From assembly GCF_025352425.1 (NCBI RefSeq), contig NZ_JANXTI010000039.1, positions 39,610-103,609 on the forward strand: a DNA stretch of 64,000 nt. Reading direction: 5' to 3'. Position numbers and translations under genes: made by a program. The stretch comes from Flavobacterium sp. (GTDB lineage: Bacteria; Bacteroidota; Bacteroidia; Flavobacteriales; Flavobacteriaceae). Under the pieces are notes generated by a model that was not told where the DNA came from, did no database searches, and saw only the letters and a program-made list of their open reading frames with translations. The number at the start of each line of letters is the position of its first letter. Position 1 is the first letter of the stretch. Below, in pieces: positions 36,595 to 44,623 of the stretch.

Positions 36595-37167
36595 ATGAGT
36601 AAAAAGATATTTTTAGCGCTGTTCCTTTTTGCTAACTTAACTGCATTTGCTCAAAAACCTTGCGAAATTGACACCAATTTTACCGATAGTTTAGGCACTT
36701 ATAAATTGACCAAACAATTCATCATTTTTGAGCGAAGTTTTGCGGGAAATTCAACCGACATTTTTTTCGCTTTGTCTAGTAACAATGGTGTTTTAGGTAT
36801 AGAAATGCAAATTTTAAGAAGAAGTTCCGGCTTTATAAAAGCCAATTGTTTTGACGCTAATTCAAGGATTTATCTGCAATTAAACAATGGTAAAATTGTG
36901 ACTTTGCTATATGTTGGAAATGAAACCTGTGGCACGTTAATTAGCCATGAGAATAATTCAAACAGTAGGATTATGAGTGGTTCGTTTGTGTTTTCCAAAG
37001 ATAATTATGAAGAGTTGAAAGTGTCGCCTGTTACTTTTATGAGGGTGAAATTTGCCGGAGAAACGGTAGACTATCCTTTTAAAACGGGATTTACCGCCGA
37101 GTTAGACAAAAAGATATACCAACCTGAAAACTACTTTATCAATTATTTAAAGTGTGTTGAAAATTAA
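36595..37167 (+). CDS. Exported protein of unknown function
   Basis: 190 residues with a signal peptide (LFLFANLTAFAQ, cleavage near 20). The mature part is beta-rich with three cysteines (CEIDTNF, KANCFD, ETCGTL) and a fourth near the end (YLKCVEN), suggesting disulfides. I do not recognise the family. Its stop overlaps the convergent dipeptidase gene by four bases. Confidence 0.65.
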   Translation: MSKKIFLALFLFANLTAFAQKPCEIDTNFTDSLGTYKLTKQFIIFERSFAGNSTDIFFALSSNNGVLGIEMQILRRSSGFIKANCFDANSRIYLQLNNGKIVTLLYVGNETCGTLISHENNSNSRIMSGSFVFSKDNYEELKVSPVTFMRVKFAGETVDYPFKTGFTAELDKKIYQPENYFINYLKCVEN

Positions 37168-37850
37168 TCGGCACAATTCCATTTTTGATTAGAAACTTTA
37201 TCTTTATTGCTTCCGTTTAAGTTATAATGCCACCATTCTGAATCGAACGATTTGAAATTGTGTTGTAGCATAATTTCTTTTAAAAACTTTCTGTTGTCCA
37301 AAATTTCCTGTGAAAGATTTTGATAATTATGGCTTGCCTCTTCTCCGAAGAAATCAAATTTGGTTCCCATATTCACTTCCACGCCAAGCGAATCCACTAA
37401 AGAAATATCAACTGCGCCACCACGATTGTGAATGGAACCTTTCTTTGGGTTGGCCACAAAATTAGCATCGGGAACGATTTTCCACATTTTCTTCTGAATT
37501 GATTTTGGGCGATAACAATCGTAAAGTTTTATTCTGAAACCTTTTGTCAAAAACGATTTGTTGGCTTCCAATAATGCCTTCACGGTTTTTACCCGAAGGA
37601 AACATTCGTCGCATGGATATACTTTTTCTTTTAGGAAATTATCAGCTGTGGCGTATTTCATATCATACACAAAATCATTGCTGTAATTTCTAATATTGAC
37701 AAAAGTATTACTGTCAATTTCCTTTGTTATGTCTAATAAAATGGGTGATTTTTTTGCGCTAAGATGGCTTGATTTGCACGATACGAGCGTAAGGGAACTG
37801 GAGAAACATATCAGAAAGCTGAGGAACAATATGTAAATTATTCTTTTCAT
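37164..37850 (-). CDS. M15-family D-alanyl-D-alanine dipeptidase (VanX/DdpX-like) lipoprotein
   Basis: 228 residues from ATG 37850. Lipobox Cys25 (LTLVSC) is followed by a VanX-type domain: YDCYRPKS, zinc ligands His141 and Asp148 in SIHNRGGAVD, and Glu205-Trp-Trp-His208 (catalytic Glu and third zinc ligand). The family hydrolyses D-Ala-D-Ala; here peptidoglycan peptide recycling is more likely than vancomycin resistance, because no vanH or vanA is nearby. Its ATG follows the ndh stop by one base, so it is cotranscribed with the NADH dehydrogenase gene. Confidence 0.88.
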   Translation of the reverse strand: MKRIIYILFLSFLICFSSSLTLVSCKSSHLSAKKSPILLDITKEIDSNTFVNIRNYSNDFVYDMKYATADNFLKEKVYPCDECFLRVKTVKALLEANKSFLTKGFRIKLYDCYRPKSIQKKMWKIVPDANFVANPKKGSIHNRGGAVDISLVDSLGVEVNMGTKFDFFGEEASHNYQNLSQEILDNRKFLKEIMLQHNFKSFDSEWWHYNLNGSNKDKVSNQKWNCAD

Positions 37851-37851
37851 T

Positions 37852-39156
37852 TTAAATCTCATCACTAGTAAACGTCGTGAAACTTTTCTTTTTAAATGGT
37901 CTGATGATTAATCGACCTTCTCGGTCAAAACGGATGTAATTGTAAACCCAATTTAGGAAAACTACCGCTTTGTTTTTAAAACCAATTAACGAAAACAAAT
38001 GCACAAACATCCATACAAACCAAGCAAAAATACCACTGAAATGATAGTGCGGTAAATCAACTACCGCCAGGTTTCTCCCAATGGTTGCCATTGAACCTTT
38101 GTCGTTGTATTCAAAAGCGGTCATGTCTTTTTTATGCATTAAGTTGATCAAATTTTCGCCTAATAATTTCCCTTGCTGGATTGCCGGCTGCGCCATCATA
38201 GGATGACCTTGCGGATATTTCTCTGTTTCCATTGAACAAATATCGCCAATGGCAAATATATTTTCGTAACCCACCACTTGATTAAAACGGTTTACCCGAA
38301 TCCTATCCGCTTTTTCAATAAAAGATTTAGCGTCTAATCCCACTATTTTAGCACCTTGAACTCCGGCAGTCCAAATCACTGTGGCAGAGTCAAAAGTTAA
38401 ATCGGTGTTCGTGGTAATCGTTCTTCCATCGTAATTGGTGACGCGAACATTTTTCCAAATTTTTACTCCTAAATCCACCAGAAATTTTTCAGCAGCTTTT
38501 GAAGACTTCTCACTCATGGTATTCAGGATTCTATCACCGCTTTGAATAAGGTTTATTTGCATTTTATCAATATCCAAATCAGGATAATCCTTTTGCAGAA
38601 TTGCCTTTTTCATTTCTGCCAAGGCTCCGGCAAGCTCTACACCAGTTGGTCCGGCACCAACCAAGACAAAATTGATTAAGGTATTTCTATCTGCCTGATC
38701 TTTTGTCAAGACAGCTTGTTCAAAATTCTCCAAAATTAAACTACGGATATTCAAGGATTGTGGAATCGTTTTCATTGACATCGAATTCCGCTCAATTTCC
38801 TTATTGCCAAAATAATTGGTTTTGGAACCCATGGCAATAACCAAATAGTCATAATGTAACTCCCCTATTTCGGTGATTATCTTTTGATATTTGGTATCAA
38901 TCTCTTTAACGGAGGTCAATCGGAAATAGAAATCATTATACTCCTGAATAACTTTCCTGATTGGGTAGGCAATTGAACCGGCTTCTAATCCGCCAGTAGC
39001 CACTTGATATAATAAAGGCTGAAAAGTGTGGTAATTGTGTTTGTCAATCAGGACTACCTGAACATCCTTATTTCTGAGTTTCTTGGATAGTGCAATTCCG
39101 CCAAAACCACCACCAACAATTACAACACGAGGATTTTTTGAAATTGGAATGTTCAT
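37852..39156 (-). CDS. ndh: Type II NADH:quinone oxidoreductase (NDH-2)
   Basis: 434 residues. The FAD-binding VVIVGGGFGGIALSKKL is at the N-terminus, a second dinucleotide motif LVGAGPTGVELAGALAE lies near 170, FAIGDICSM near 300, and the C-terminal hydrophobic/amphipathic segment (IFAWFVWMFVHLFSLIGF) anchors it to the membrane. It transfers electrons from NADH to menaquinone without proton pumping. The gene lies between the rhodanese and dipeptidase genes. Confidence 0.92.
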   Translation of the reverse strand: MNIPISKNPRVVIVGGGFGGIALSKKLRNKDVQVVLIDKHNYHTFQPLLYQVATGGLEAGSIAYPIRKVIQEYNDFYFRLTSVKEIDTKYQKIITEIGELHYDYLVIAMGSKTNYFGNKEIERNSMSMKTIPQSLNIRSLILENFEQAVLTKDQADRNTLINFVLVGAGPTGVELAGALAEMKKAILQKDYPDLDIDKMQINLIQSGDRILNTMSEKSSKAAEKFLVDLGVKIWKNVRVTNYDGRTITTNTDLTFDSATVIWTAGVQGAKIVGLDAKSFIEKADRIRVNRFNQVVGYENIFAIGDICSMETEKYPQGHPMMAQPAIQQGKLLGENLINLMHKKDMTAFEYNDKGSMATIGRNLAVVDLPHYHFSGIFAWFVWMFVHLFSLIGFKNKAVVFLNWVYNYIRFDREGRLIIRPFKKKSFTTFTSDEI

Positions 39157-39165
39157 TTGTCTCTA

Positions 39166-39486
39166 TTAATTTTCCTCGCGAAAAGCGACATTACCTTTCC
39201 ATTTAGTAAAACCGCCTTCAAGATTGTATGTTGTTTTAAAACCCATTTGATCCATAATGGCACAGGCTTGGGCACTTCTTCCTCCGGATTTACAATAAAC
39301 ATAATAATTCTTGGACTTGTCCAATTCATCTAATTTAGATAGAAATCCCTGCCCTTTATAAATATCATTCAAAACAGCATTAGGAATAATCCCTTCATTC
39401 CATTCATCTTCTGTTCTAACATCCAGGATTATGGCATCCGCATCGTTTTCTAATTTTGTTTTCCAGTCTTCTTGTGGTAAATTCAT
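39166..39486 (-). CDS. Single-domain rhodanese-like protein
   Basis: 106 residues comprising one rhodanese domain: ILDVRTEDEWNEGIIPNA, then active-site loop YCKSGGRSAQAC with nucleophile Cys65. It is a cytoplasmic sulfurtransferase or persulfide carrier. It is the first gene of a leftward unit with ndh and the dipeptidase, and diverges from marR. Confidence 0.92.
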   Translation of the reverse strand: MNLPQEDWKTKLENDADAIILDVRTEDEWNEGIIPNAVLNDIYKGQGFLSKLDELDKSKNYYVYCKSGGRSAQACAIMDQMGFKTTYNLEGGFTKWKGNVAFREEN

Positions 39487-39504
39487 TGTTCATTATTTGA
39501 ATAA

Positions 39505-39512
39505 CAAATATA
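39505..39512 (-). promoter_or_regulatory. Promoter -7 element of rhodanese-ndh operon (TATATTTG)
   Basis: Minus-strand TATATTTG lies 19 bases before the ATG at 39486. Confidence 0.6.
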
Positions 39513-39591
39513 CTTCATTGCAGACTCAAATCCCATTGATAAAAAGGTAAACTTCTGAGAGATTAAAAAATTAACAAAAAAATAACATGAC

Positions 39592-39637
39592 ATTTGTATA
39601 TACAACTAATTAACTATTTATATTTGTACCTACAAAT
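39592..39637 (+). promoter_or_regulatory. Paired MarR-type operators overlapping the marR promoter
   Basis: Two palindromes of the same design lie with centres 30 bases apart: ATTTGTATATACAACT (39592-39607) and the perfect ATTTGTACCTACAAAT (39622-39637). The second overlaps the -7 element TATATTTG at 39619-39626. This is the arrangement expected of an autorepressed marR gene. Confidence 0.7.
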
Positions 39638-39651
39638 GTTGTACTAGTAAT

Positions 39652-40110
39652 ATGAAAATCGAAGAAGTAATAAAATCCACAGTAATTATGGATGATGCCA
39701 AAAAAGTCATCTTGAATATTATGTTTACCCAAAACGTCATCAATGATAAGTTTGCTGAAATAATGAAGCCTTATGATTTGTCCGGAGAACAATATAATGT
39801 TCTCAGAATACTTCGTGGTCAAAAAGGTTCTCCTGCTAATATGTGTATCATTCAGGAACGGATGTTGGCTAAAAACAGTAACACTACCCGACTTATTGAC
39901 AAACTACTTCTTAAAGACTTTGTTACCAGAGAAGTTTGCCCGGACAATCGCAGAAAAATCGAAGTCTTGATTACCCAAAAAGGATTAAATGTTTTAAATG
40001 AATTAGATCCTTTTGTACTGGAACACGAAAAACTTTTTGCGAAAAACCTAACTCTAGCTGAGTTGGAACAATTGAATACCTTATTGGAAAAATACAGAAC
40101 TATTAATTAA
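39652..40110 (+). CDS. MarR family transcriptional regulator
   Basis: 152 residues with a MarR winged helix: LSGEQYNVLRILRGQ, LAKNSNTTRLIDKLLLKDFVTRE (recognition helix and wing start) and CPDNRRKIEVLITQKG. MarR proteins are dimeric repressors released by phenolics, oxidants or other ligands. The paired palindromes over its promoter are likely its own operators, and the following nitroreductase and yceI genes its targets. Cys residues at the wing base could allow redox sensing, but this is speculation. Confidence 0.9.
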   Translation: MKIEEVIKSTVIMDDAKKVILNIMFTQNVINDKFAEIMKPYDLSGEQYNVLRILRGQKGSPANMCIIQERMLAKNSNTTRLIDKLLLKDFVTREVCPDNRRKIEVLITQKGLNVLNELDPFVLEHEKLFAKNLTLAELEQLNTLLEKYRTIN

Positions 40111-40119
40111 TAATTAACT

Positions 40120-40752
40120 ATGAGTAATTTTATCACAAACGCAAATTGGCGTTACGCAACAAAGAAATTTGATACTACCAAAAAAGTATCCAAAGAAGAT
40201 TTAGAAACTTTAAAAGAAGCTATTCGTTTAAGTGCGTCTTCTTATGGCCTACAACCATACAAAGTTTTTATCATTGAAAATACGGAATTAAGAACTCAAT
40301 TGCAACCTGCAGCATGGGGACAATCTCAAATTGTAGATGCTTCCCAACTAATTGTTTTTGCTAATATTACCAACTTTGGTGAGGCAGAAATTGATGCTTA
40401 TTTTCAAAATTTAATAGAAACCAGAAAAATTCCAATGGAAGCAGTTCAAGGTTATGCTGATTTTATGAAATCAAAAATAACAACCTTGCCTGAAGGTGTT
40501 AGAAACACTTGGACCGCTAAACAAACTTATATTGCTTTAAGCAATTTATTAAATGCTGCCGCTGGATTACATATTGATGTAACTCCAATGGAAGGCTTTG
40601 AACCAGAAAAATTCAATGAAATTCTGGGTTTTGACAAACTAGGTTTAAACGCTTCAGTAATTGCAACAATTGGATATCGTCATGAAGAAGATACAACCCA
40701 ACACTATGTTAAAGTACGCAAATCAAACGAAGAATTATTTATAAATTTATAA
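40120..40752 (+). CDS. NAD(P)H-dependent nitroreductase family oxidoreductase
   Basis: 210 residues of the FMN-dependent nitroreductase (NfsB-like) fold: NWRYATKKFD at the start, RLSASSYGLQPYKVFII, WTAKQTYIALSNLLNAAAG and PMEGFEPEKFNEILG. It reduces quinones, nitroaromatics or related electrophiles with NAD(P)H. It starts ten bases after marR, so it is probably under that regulator's control. Confidence 0.9.
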   Translation: MSNFITNANWRYATKKFDTTKKVSKEDLETLKEAIRLSASSYGLQPYKVFIIENTELRTQLQPAAWGQSQIVDASQLIVFANITNFGEAEIDAYFQNLIETRKIPMEAVQGYADFMKSKITTLPEGVRNTWTAKQTYIALSNLLNAAAGLHIDVTPMEGFEPEKFNEILGFDKLGLNASVIATIGYRHEEDTTQHYVKVRKSNEELFINL

Positions 40753-40775
40753 TCAAATACTTAATATTAAACACA

Positions 40776-41339
40776 ATGAAAAACTTAAAAACAATTGCAA
40801 TTGCATTATTAGTAGCTTTCGGAACAGTAGCTACAGCTCAGACTAAAAAAGTTAATGTTGAAAAAAGCACAATCACCTGGAATGCAAAAAAAGTAACCGG
40901 AGAACATAGCGGAACAGTTAATTTGAAAGAAGGAAATCTGATTTTCAAAAGCGGAAAATTAGCTGGTGGAAATTTCACAGTGGATATGACTTCGTTAGTA
41001 ACAACCGATTTATCTGGTGATTGGAAAGGAAAATTAGAAGGACATTTGAAATCGGATGATTTCTTCGGAACTGCAAAATTCCCAACATCTACGTTAGTAT
41101 TCAAAACAATCACTACTAAACCAAACGGTGTTTATACTGTAACTTCCGATTTGACTATCAAAGGAATTACAAATCCGGTAACTTTTGATATTACTGTAAA
41201 AGGCGATACTGCAACAACTGTAGTAACAATTGACAGAACAAAATACGGTATCAAATACAATTCGAAAAACTTCTTTGACAGCATTGGTGACAAAGCTATC
41301 TATGATGATTTTACTTTAACTGTTAACCTACAGTTCTAA
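40776..41339 (+). CDS. YceI family periplasmic protein
   Basis: 187 residues with a signal peptide (LLVAFGTVATAQ) and a YceI lipocalin-like barrel that typically binds polyisoprenoids: STITWNAKKVTGEHSGTVNL, KLEGHLKSDDFFGTAKFPTSTL and LTIKGITNPVTFDI. It closes the marR-nitroreductase-yceI unit; a terminator follows. Confidence 0.93.
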   Translation: MKNLKTIAIALLVAFGTVATAQTKKVNVEKSTITWNAKKVTGEHSGTVNLKEGNLIFKSGKLAGGNFTVDMTSLVTTDLSGDWKGKLEGHLKSDDFFGTAKFPTSTLVFKTITTKPNGVYTVTSDLTIKGITNPVTFDITVKGDTATTVVTIDRTKYGIKYNSKNFFDSIGDKAIYDDFTLTVNLQF

Positions 41340-41365
41340 TTAGGGAATTATTGCTATGCAAAATG

Positions 41366-41397
41366 AAACCTCGGAAAGAAATTTTCGAGGTTTTTTT
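41366..41397 (+). terminator. Terminator after yceI
   Basis: The stem AAACCTCG / CGAGGTTT (41366-41373, 41386-41393) is followed by a T tract. Confidence 0.85.
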
Positions 41398-41405
41398 ATT
41401 TTTTG

Positions 41406-41436
41406 TTTGGAAATTAAAAACACATCACTACATTTG
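41406..41436 (+). promoter_or_regulatory. trp operon promoter
   Basis: A -33 TTTG (41406-41409) and a -7 TACATTTG (41429-41436) are separated by 19 bases, a good match to the Bacteroidota consensus. Transcription would start around 41442, just before the leader peptide ATG at 41455. Confidence 0.75.
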
Positions 41437-41454
41437 TTTGAATCAATTACAACA

Positions 41455-41511
41455 ATGAAGAACATTTTAAATAATAACTGGTGGTGGAATAGTTTACGTC
41501 AAACGTCGTGA
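41455..41511 (+). CDS. trpL: trp operon leader peptide with three consecutive Trp codons
   Basis: An 18-codon reading frame, MKNILNNNWWWNSLRQTS, with TGG TGG TGG at 41479-41487 and its TGA at 41509-41511. It lies between the trp promoter and a terminator hairpin upstream of trpE. Scarce charged tRNA-Trp would stall the ribosome on the TGG codons and leave the downstream antiterminator sequence free; normal supply lets the ribosome reach the stop codon and cover it. This is the classic attenuation design, read directly from the sequence. Confidence 0.92.
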   Translation: MKNILNNNWWWNSLRQTS

Positions 41512-41580
41512 AATAGTCCATTATTGGTATCATTTATCCAAATAATATAAAAGACTTGTCATTCACGACAGGTCTTTTTT
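41505..41580 (+). promoter_or_regulatory. trp attenuator: antiterminator and terminator
   Basis: Terminator: AAAAGACTTGTC (41549-41560) and GACAGGTCTTTT (41567-41578) form a 12-bp stem with one wobble, a 6-base loop and a T tract. Antiterminator: GTCGTGAA (41505-41512) is complementary to TTCACGAC (41562-41569), and AGTC (41515-41518) to GACT (41553-41556), which would break both terminator arms. The 5' strand overlaps the leader stop codon, so a ribosome at the stop blocks it. Confidence 0.85.
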
Positions 41581-41599
41581 CATTTTAATAACTTTCATT

Positions 41600-42994
41600 A
41601 TGCAACAATTTCAATTAAATACACACTACAAACAAATTCTCGCAGACACTATTACGCCAGTGAGTATATATCTTAAGATTCGGGATAAATATCCCAATAG
41701 CATTTTGCTCGAAAGTAGCGATTATCACACGGCAGATAACAGTTTTTCCTATATCTGCTGCAATCCTATCGCTTCGATAAAAATTGAAAACAATAACATT
41801 ATAAGTGCATTTCCTGATGGAACTTCTGAAAAAATTGCCATTTCCACTGCTGTAAATGTTCCAAAAGTGATTGAAGAATTTGCCTCAAAATTCAAACCCA
41901 AAAATAACGATTTCAAATTTATTAATAACGGCTTGTTTGGATATATAAGCTATGATGCGGTGCAATATTTCGAAAAAATAAGCATTCAAAAAAGAACCGA
42001 TGACTTAGCCATTCCCGATTTGTACTATGCGGTTTACCAAAATATAATTGCTATTAATCATTTTAAAAACGAAGCGTATATCTTTTGCCATAGCATTGAC
42101 AATACCAATAATATTAAAGAAATTGAGCAATTATTGCAAACCAAAACTTTTGCAACTTATAGTTTTACCAAAGAAGGAAATTCGGTTTCCAATCTTACCG
42201 ATGCAGAATTTAAATCGAATGTGGCTTTAGCAAAAAAACACTGTCATCGTGGCGATGTATTTCAATTGGTTTTGTCCCGAAGGTTTTCTCAAGCTTTTAA
42301 AGGCGATGAATTCAATGTCTATAGAGCTTTGCGAAACATCAACCCTTCACCCTATCTGTTCTTTTTTGATTATGGAAATTTTAAAATTTTTGGGTCTTCG
42401 CCCGAAGCGCAACTCGTAATTTCAAATAAGCATGCAGAAATTCATCCCATAGCCGGAACCTTCAAACGAACAGGAAATGACGAGCAAGATGCCGAATTAG
42501 CAAAAAAATTAGCTGAAGATACCAAAGAGAACAGCGAACACGTGATGCTGGTCGACTTAGCCCGAAATGATTTAAGCCGCAACTGTACTAACGTGAAAGT
42601 CGAAAAATATAAAGAAGTGCAGTTTTTTTCGCATGTAATTCATTTGGTTTCCAAAGTCACCGGAAAATTAAACGGAAGCTCAATGAATTTGGTCGCGAAT
42701 ACTTTTCCCGCCGGAACCTTGAGCGGAGCACCAAAACACAAAGCCATGCAGCTCATTGAAGAAATCGAAAATACCAATAGAACATTTTACGGCGGAGCTA
42801 TTGGTTTTATGGACTTTGAAGGCAATTTTAATCACGCCATAATGATTCGGACTTTCCTTTCCAAAAACCATCAATTGCATTATCAGGCTGGAGCCGGAAT
42901 CGTAGAAAGCTCTTCGGAAGAAAGCGAAATGCAAGAGGTTTATAATAAATTAGGAGCTTTGAACAAGGCATTAGAATTAGCAGAAACTATTTAG
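41600..42994 (+). CDS. trpE: Anthranilate synthase component I
   Basis: 464 residues. The chorismate-binding core shows GDVFQLVLSRRFSQ, NPSPYLFFFDYG, IAGTFKRTGND, HVMLVDLARNDL, FPAGTLSGAPK and GAGIVESSSEESE. An N-terminal allosteric region (LLESSDYHTADNSFSYI) carries the LLES motif associated with Trp feedback inhibition. It makes anthranilate from chorismate with TrpG. It is the first structural gene after the attenuator. Confidence 0.95.
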   Translation: MQQFQLNTHYKQILADTITPVSIYLKIRDKYPNSILLESSDYHTADNSFSYICCNPIASIKIENNNIISAFPDGTSEKIAISTAVNVPKVIEEFASKFKPKNNDFKFINNGLFGYISYDAVQYFEKISIQKRTDDLAIPDLYYAVYQNIIAINHFKNEAYIFCHSIDNTNNIKEIEQLLQTKTFATYSFTKEGNSVSNLTDAEFKSNVALAKKHCHRGDVFQLVLSRRFSQAFKGDEFNVYRALRNINPSPYLFFFDYGNFKIFGSSPEAQLVISNKHAEIHPIAGTFKRTGNDEQDAELAKKLAEDTKENSEHVMLVDLARNDLSRNCTNVKVEKYKEVQFFSHVIHLVSKVTGKLNGSSMNLVANTFPAGTLSGAPKHKAMQLIEEIENTNRTFYGGAIGFMDFEGNFNHAIMIRTFLSKNHQLHYQAGAGIVESSSEESEMQEVYNKLGALNKALELAETI

Positions 42995-43010
42995 TATTCA
43001 ATTATACAAT

Positions 43011-43037
43011 TTGTCACCCTGAGCGCAGTCGAAGGGC
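43011..43037 (+). repeat. Dispersed intergenic repeat, copy 2
   Basis: CACCCTGAGCGCAGTCGAAG and flanks, in the trpE-trpG spacer; it is the same element as at 6354-6380, in opposite orientation. Confidence 0.7.
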
Positions 43038-43058
43038 TTATAATAATAAAACATCATC

Positions 43059-43628
43059 ATGAAGAAAATAGCAGTAATAGATAACTACGACAGTTTCACC
43101 TACAACTTGGTTCATTATCTTGAAGATTTGAACGCCAAAGTAACCGTATTCAGAAACGACGAATTTGAATTGGAAGAATTACAAACGTTCGATAAAATTC
43201 TGCTTTCGCCAGGTCCGGGAATTCCGGATGAAGCGGGTCTGCTTAAAGTAGTGATTTCAAAGTATGCCGAAAACAAAAGCATTCTTGGTGTTTGCCTTGG
43301 TCAACAAGCCATCGGAGAAGTCTTCGGCGGAAGCCTGATTAATCTGGAAAAAGTCTATCATGGTGTTGCTACAAAAGTGTCTCAATCTGTCACAGATGAA
43401 ACACTATTTAATGGTTTGCCAAACGATTTTGAAGTCGGGCGTTATCATTCCTGGGTTGTTGCCAATGCTAATTTTCCAGCTGTTTTAGAAATTACTTCAA
43501 CAGATGAAAACGGACAAATTATGTCGCTTCGTCACAGAACATTAGACGTAAAAGGCGTGCAATTCCATCCTGAAAGCGTTCTAACGCCTTTTGGCAAACA
43601 AATTTTAGAAAACTGGGTAAACTCATGA
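43059..43628 (+). CDS. trpG: Anthranilate synthase component II (glutamine amidotransferase)
   Basis: 189 residues of a class I glutamine amidotransferase: DNYDSFTYNLVHYL at the start, LLSPGPGIP, nucleophile Cys79 in LGVCLGQQAIGE, and the His-Glu of VQFHPES near 170. It supplies ammonia to TrpE; it could also serve PabB. It is separated from trpE by a repeat-bearing spacer and overlaps trpD by four bases. Confidence 0.94.
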   Translation: MKKIAVIDNYDSFTYNLVHYLEDLNAKVTVFRNDEFELEELQTFDKILLSPGPGIPDEAGLLKVVISKYAENKSILGVCLGQQAIGEVFGGSLINLEKVYHGVATKVSQSVTDETLFNGLPNDFEVGRYHSWVVANANFPAVLEITSTDENGQIMSLRHRTLDVKGVQFHPESVLTPFGKQILENWVNS

Positions 43629-44623
43629 AAACAATTTTAAACCGATTAATAAATCACGAAACGCTATCCAAAGCGGAAGCCAAAGAAGTTTTGGTCAATA
43701 TTTCCTCAGGGCAATATAATCATGCACAGATTGCTTCGTTTTTGACAGTGTATATGATGCGAAATATCACCATCGAAGAACTTTCGGGTTTTCGTGAAGC
43801 GCTTTTAGAACTTTGTATTCCGGTAGATTTTTCTGCTTACAATACCATCGATTTATGTGGAACTGGTGGTGACGGAAAAGACACTTTCAACATTTCAACA
43901 CTAGCATCATTTGTAGTTGCCGGAACCGGAATACATGTTGCAAAGCACGGTAACTATGGAGTCTCTTCCATTTCTGGCTCGAGCAATGTAATGGAAACAC
44001 TTGGCGTGAAATTCAGCAATGAAAAAGATTTTTTAGCCAAATGTATGGACGAAGCCAACATTGCCATACTTCACGCACCGCTCTTCCATCCTGCTATGAA
44101 AAATGTTGGTCCAATCAGGAAAGAATTAGGCGTTAAAACCTTCTTTAATATGCTTGGCCCTATGGTAAATCCATCTTTCCCAAAAAATCAATTGGTTGGT
44201 GTTTTTAGTTTGGAATTGGCGCGTATGTATGCCTATCTCTATCAAAACACGAATGTGAATTATACGATTCTCCACGCTTTAGATGGTTATGATGAAATTT
44301 CACTGACTGCAGATGCCAAAATGATTACCAAAAACTCCGAAAGTATTGTCAATGCTGATGATTACAAATTATCAAGATTATATTTCGAAGACATTAAAGG
44401 TGGAGAAACCATAGAAGAATCAGCTCAGATTTTCATGAATATCATTTCAGGAAAAGGAACCGAAGCGCAGCAAAATGTGGTTTGTGCCAATGCTGCACTA
44501 GCAATTTCAACTGTCGAAAATCTTAGTGTGATAGATGCTTTTGCCAAAGCCAAAGAAAGTTTACAATCGGGACTCGCCTTAGAAAAATTACAAAAACTGC
44601 AACAAATCAGCCAAAGCTCATGA
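43625..44623 (+). CDS. trpD: Anthranilate phosphoribosyltransferase
   Basis: 332 residues. PRPP-binding DLCGTGGDGKDTFNIST, the KHGNYGVSSISGSSNVME segment, and FFNMLGPMVNPSFPKNQLVGVF are typical of TrpD. It transfers phosphoribose to anthranilate. ATGA overlaps link it to both trpG and trpC. Confidence 0.96.
   Translation: MKTILNRLINHETLSKAEAKEVLVNISSGQYNHAQIASFLTVYMMRNITIEELSGFREALLELCIPVDFSAYNTIDLCGTGGDGKDTFNISTLASFVVAGTGIHVAKHGNYGVSSISGSSNVMETLGVKFSNEKDFLAKCMDEANIAILHAPLFHPAMKNVGPIRKELGVKTFFNMLGPMVNPSFPKNQLVGVFSLELARMYAYLYQNTNVNYTILHALDGYDEISLTADAKMITKNSESIVNADDYKLSRLYFEDIKGGETIEESAQIFMNIISGKGTEAQQNVVCANAALAISTVENLSVIDAFAKAKESLQSGLALEKLQKLQQISQSS

Noticed and set aside
37164..37850. Vancomycin resistance determinant (VanX)
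   Set aside because: No vanH, vanA or sensor genes; VanX-like dipeptidase lipoproteins are common housekeeping enzymes in Gram-negative bacteria.
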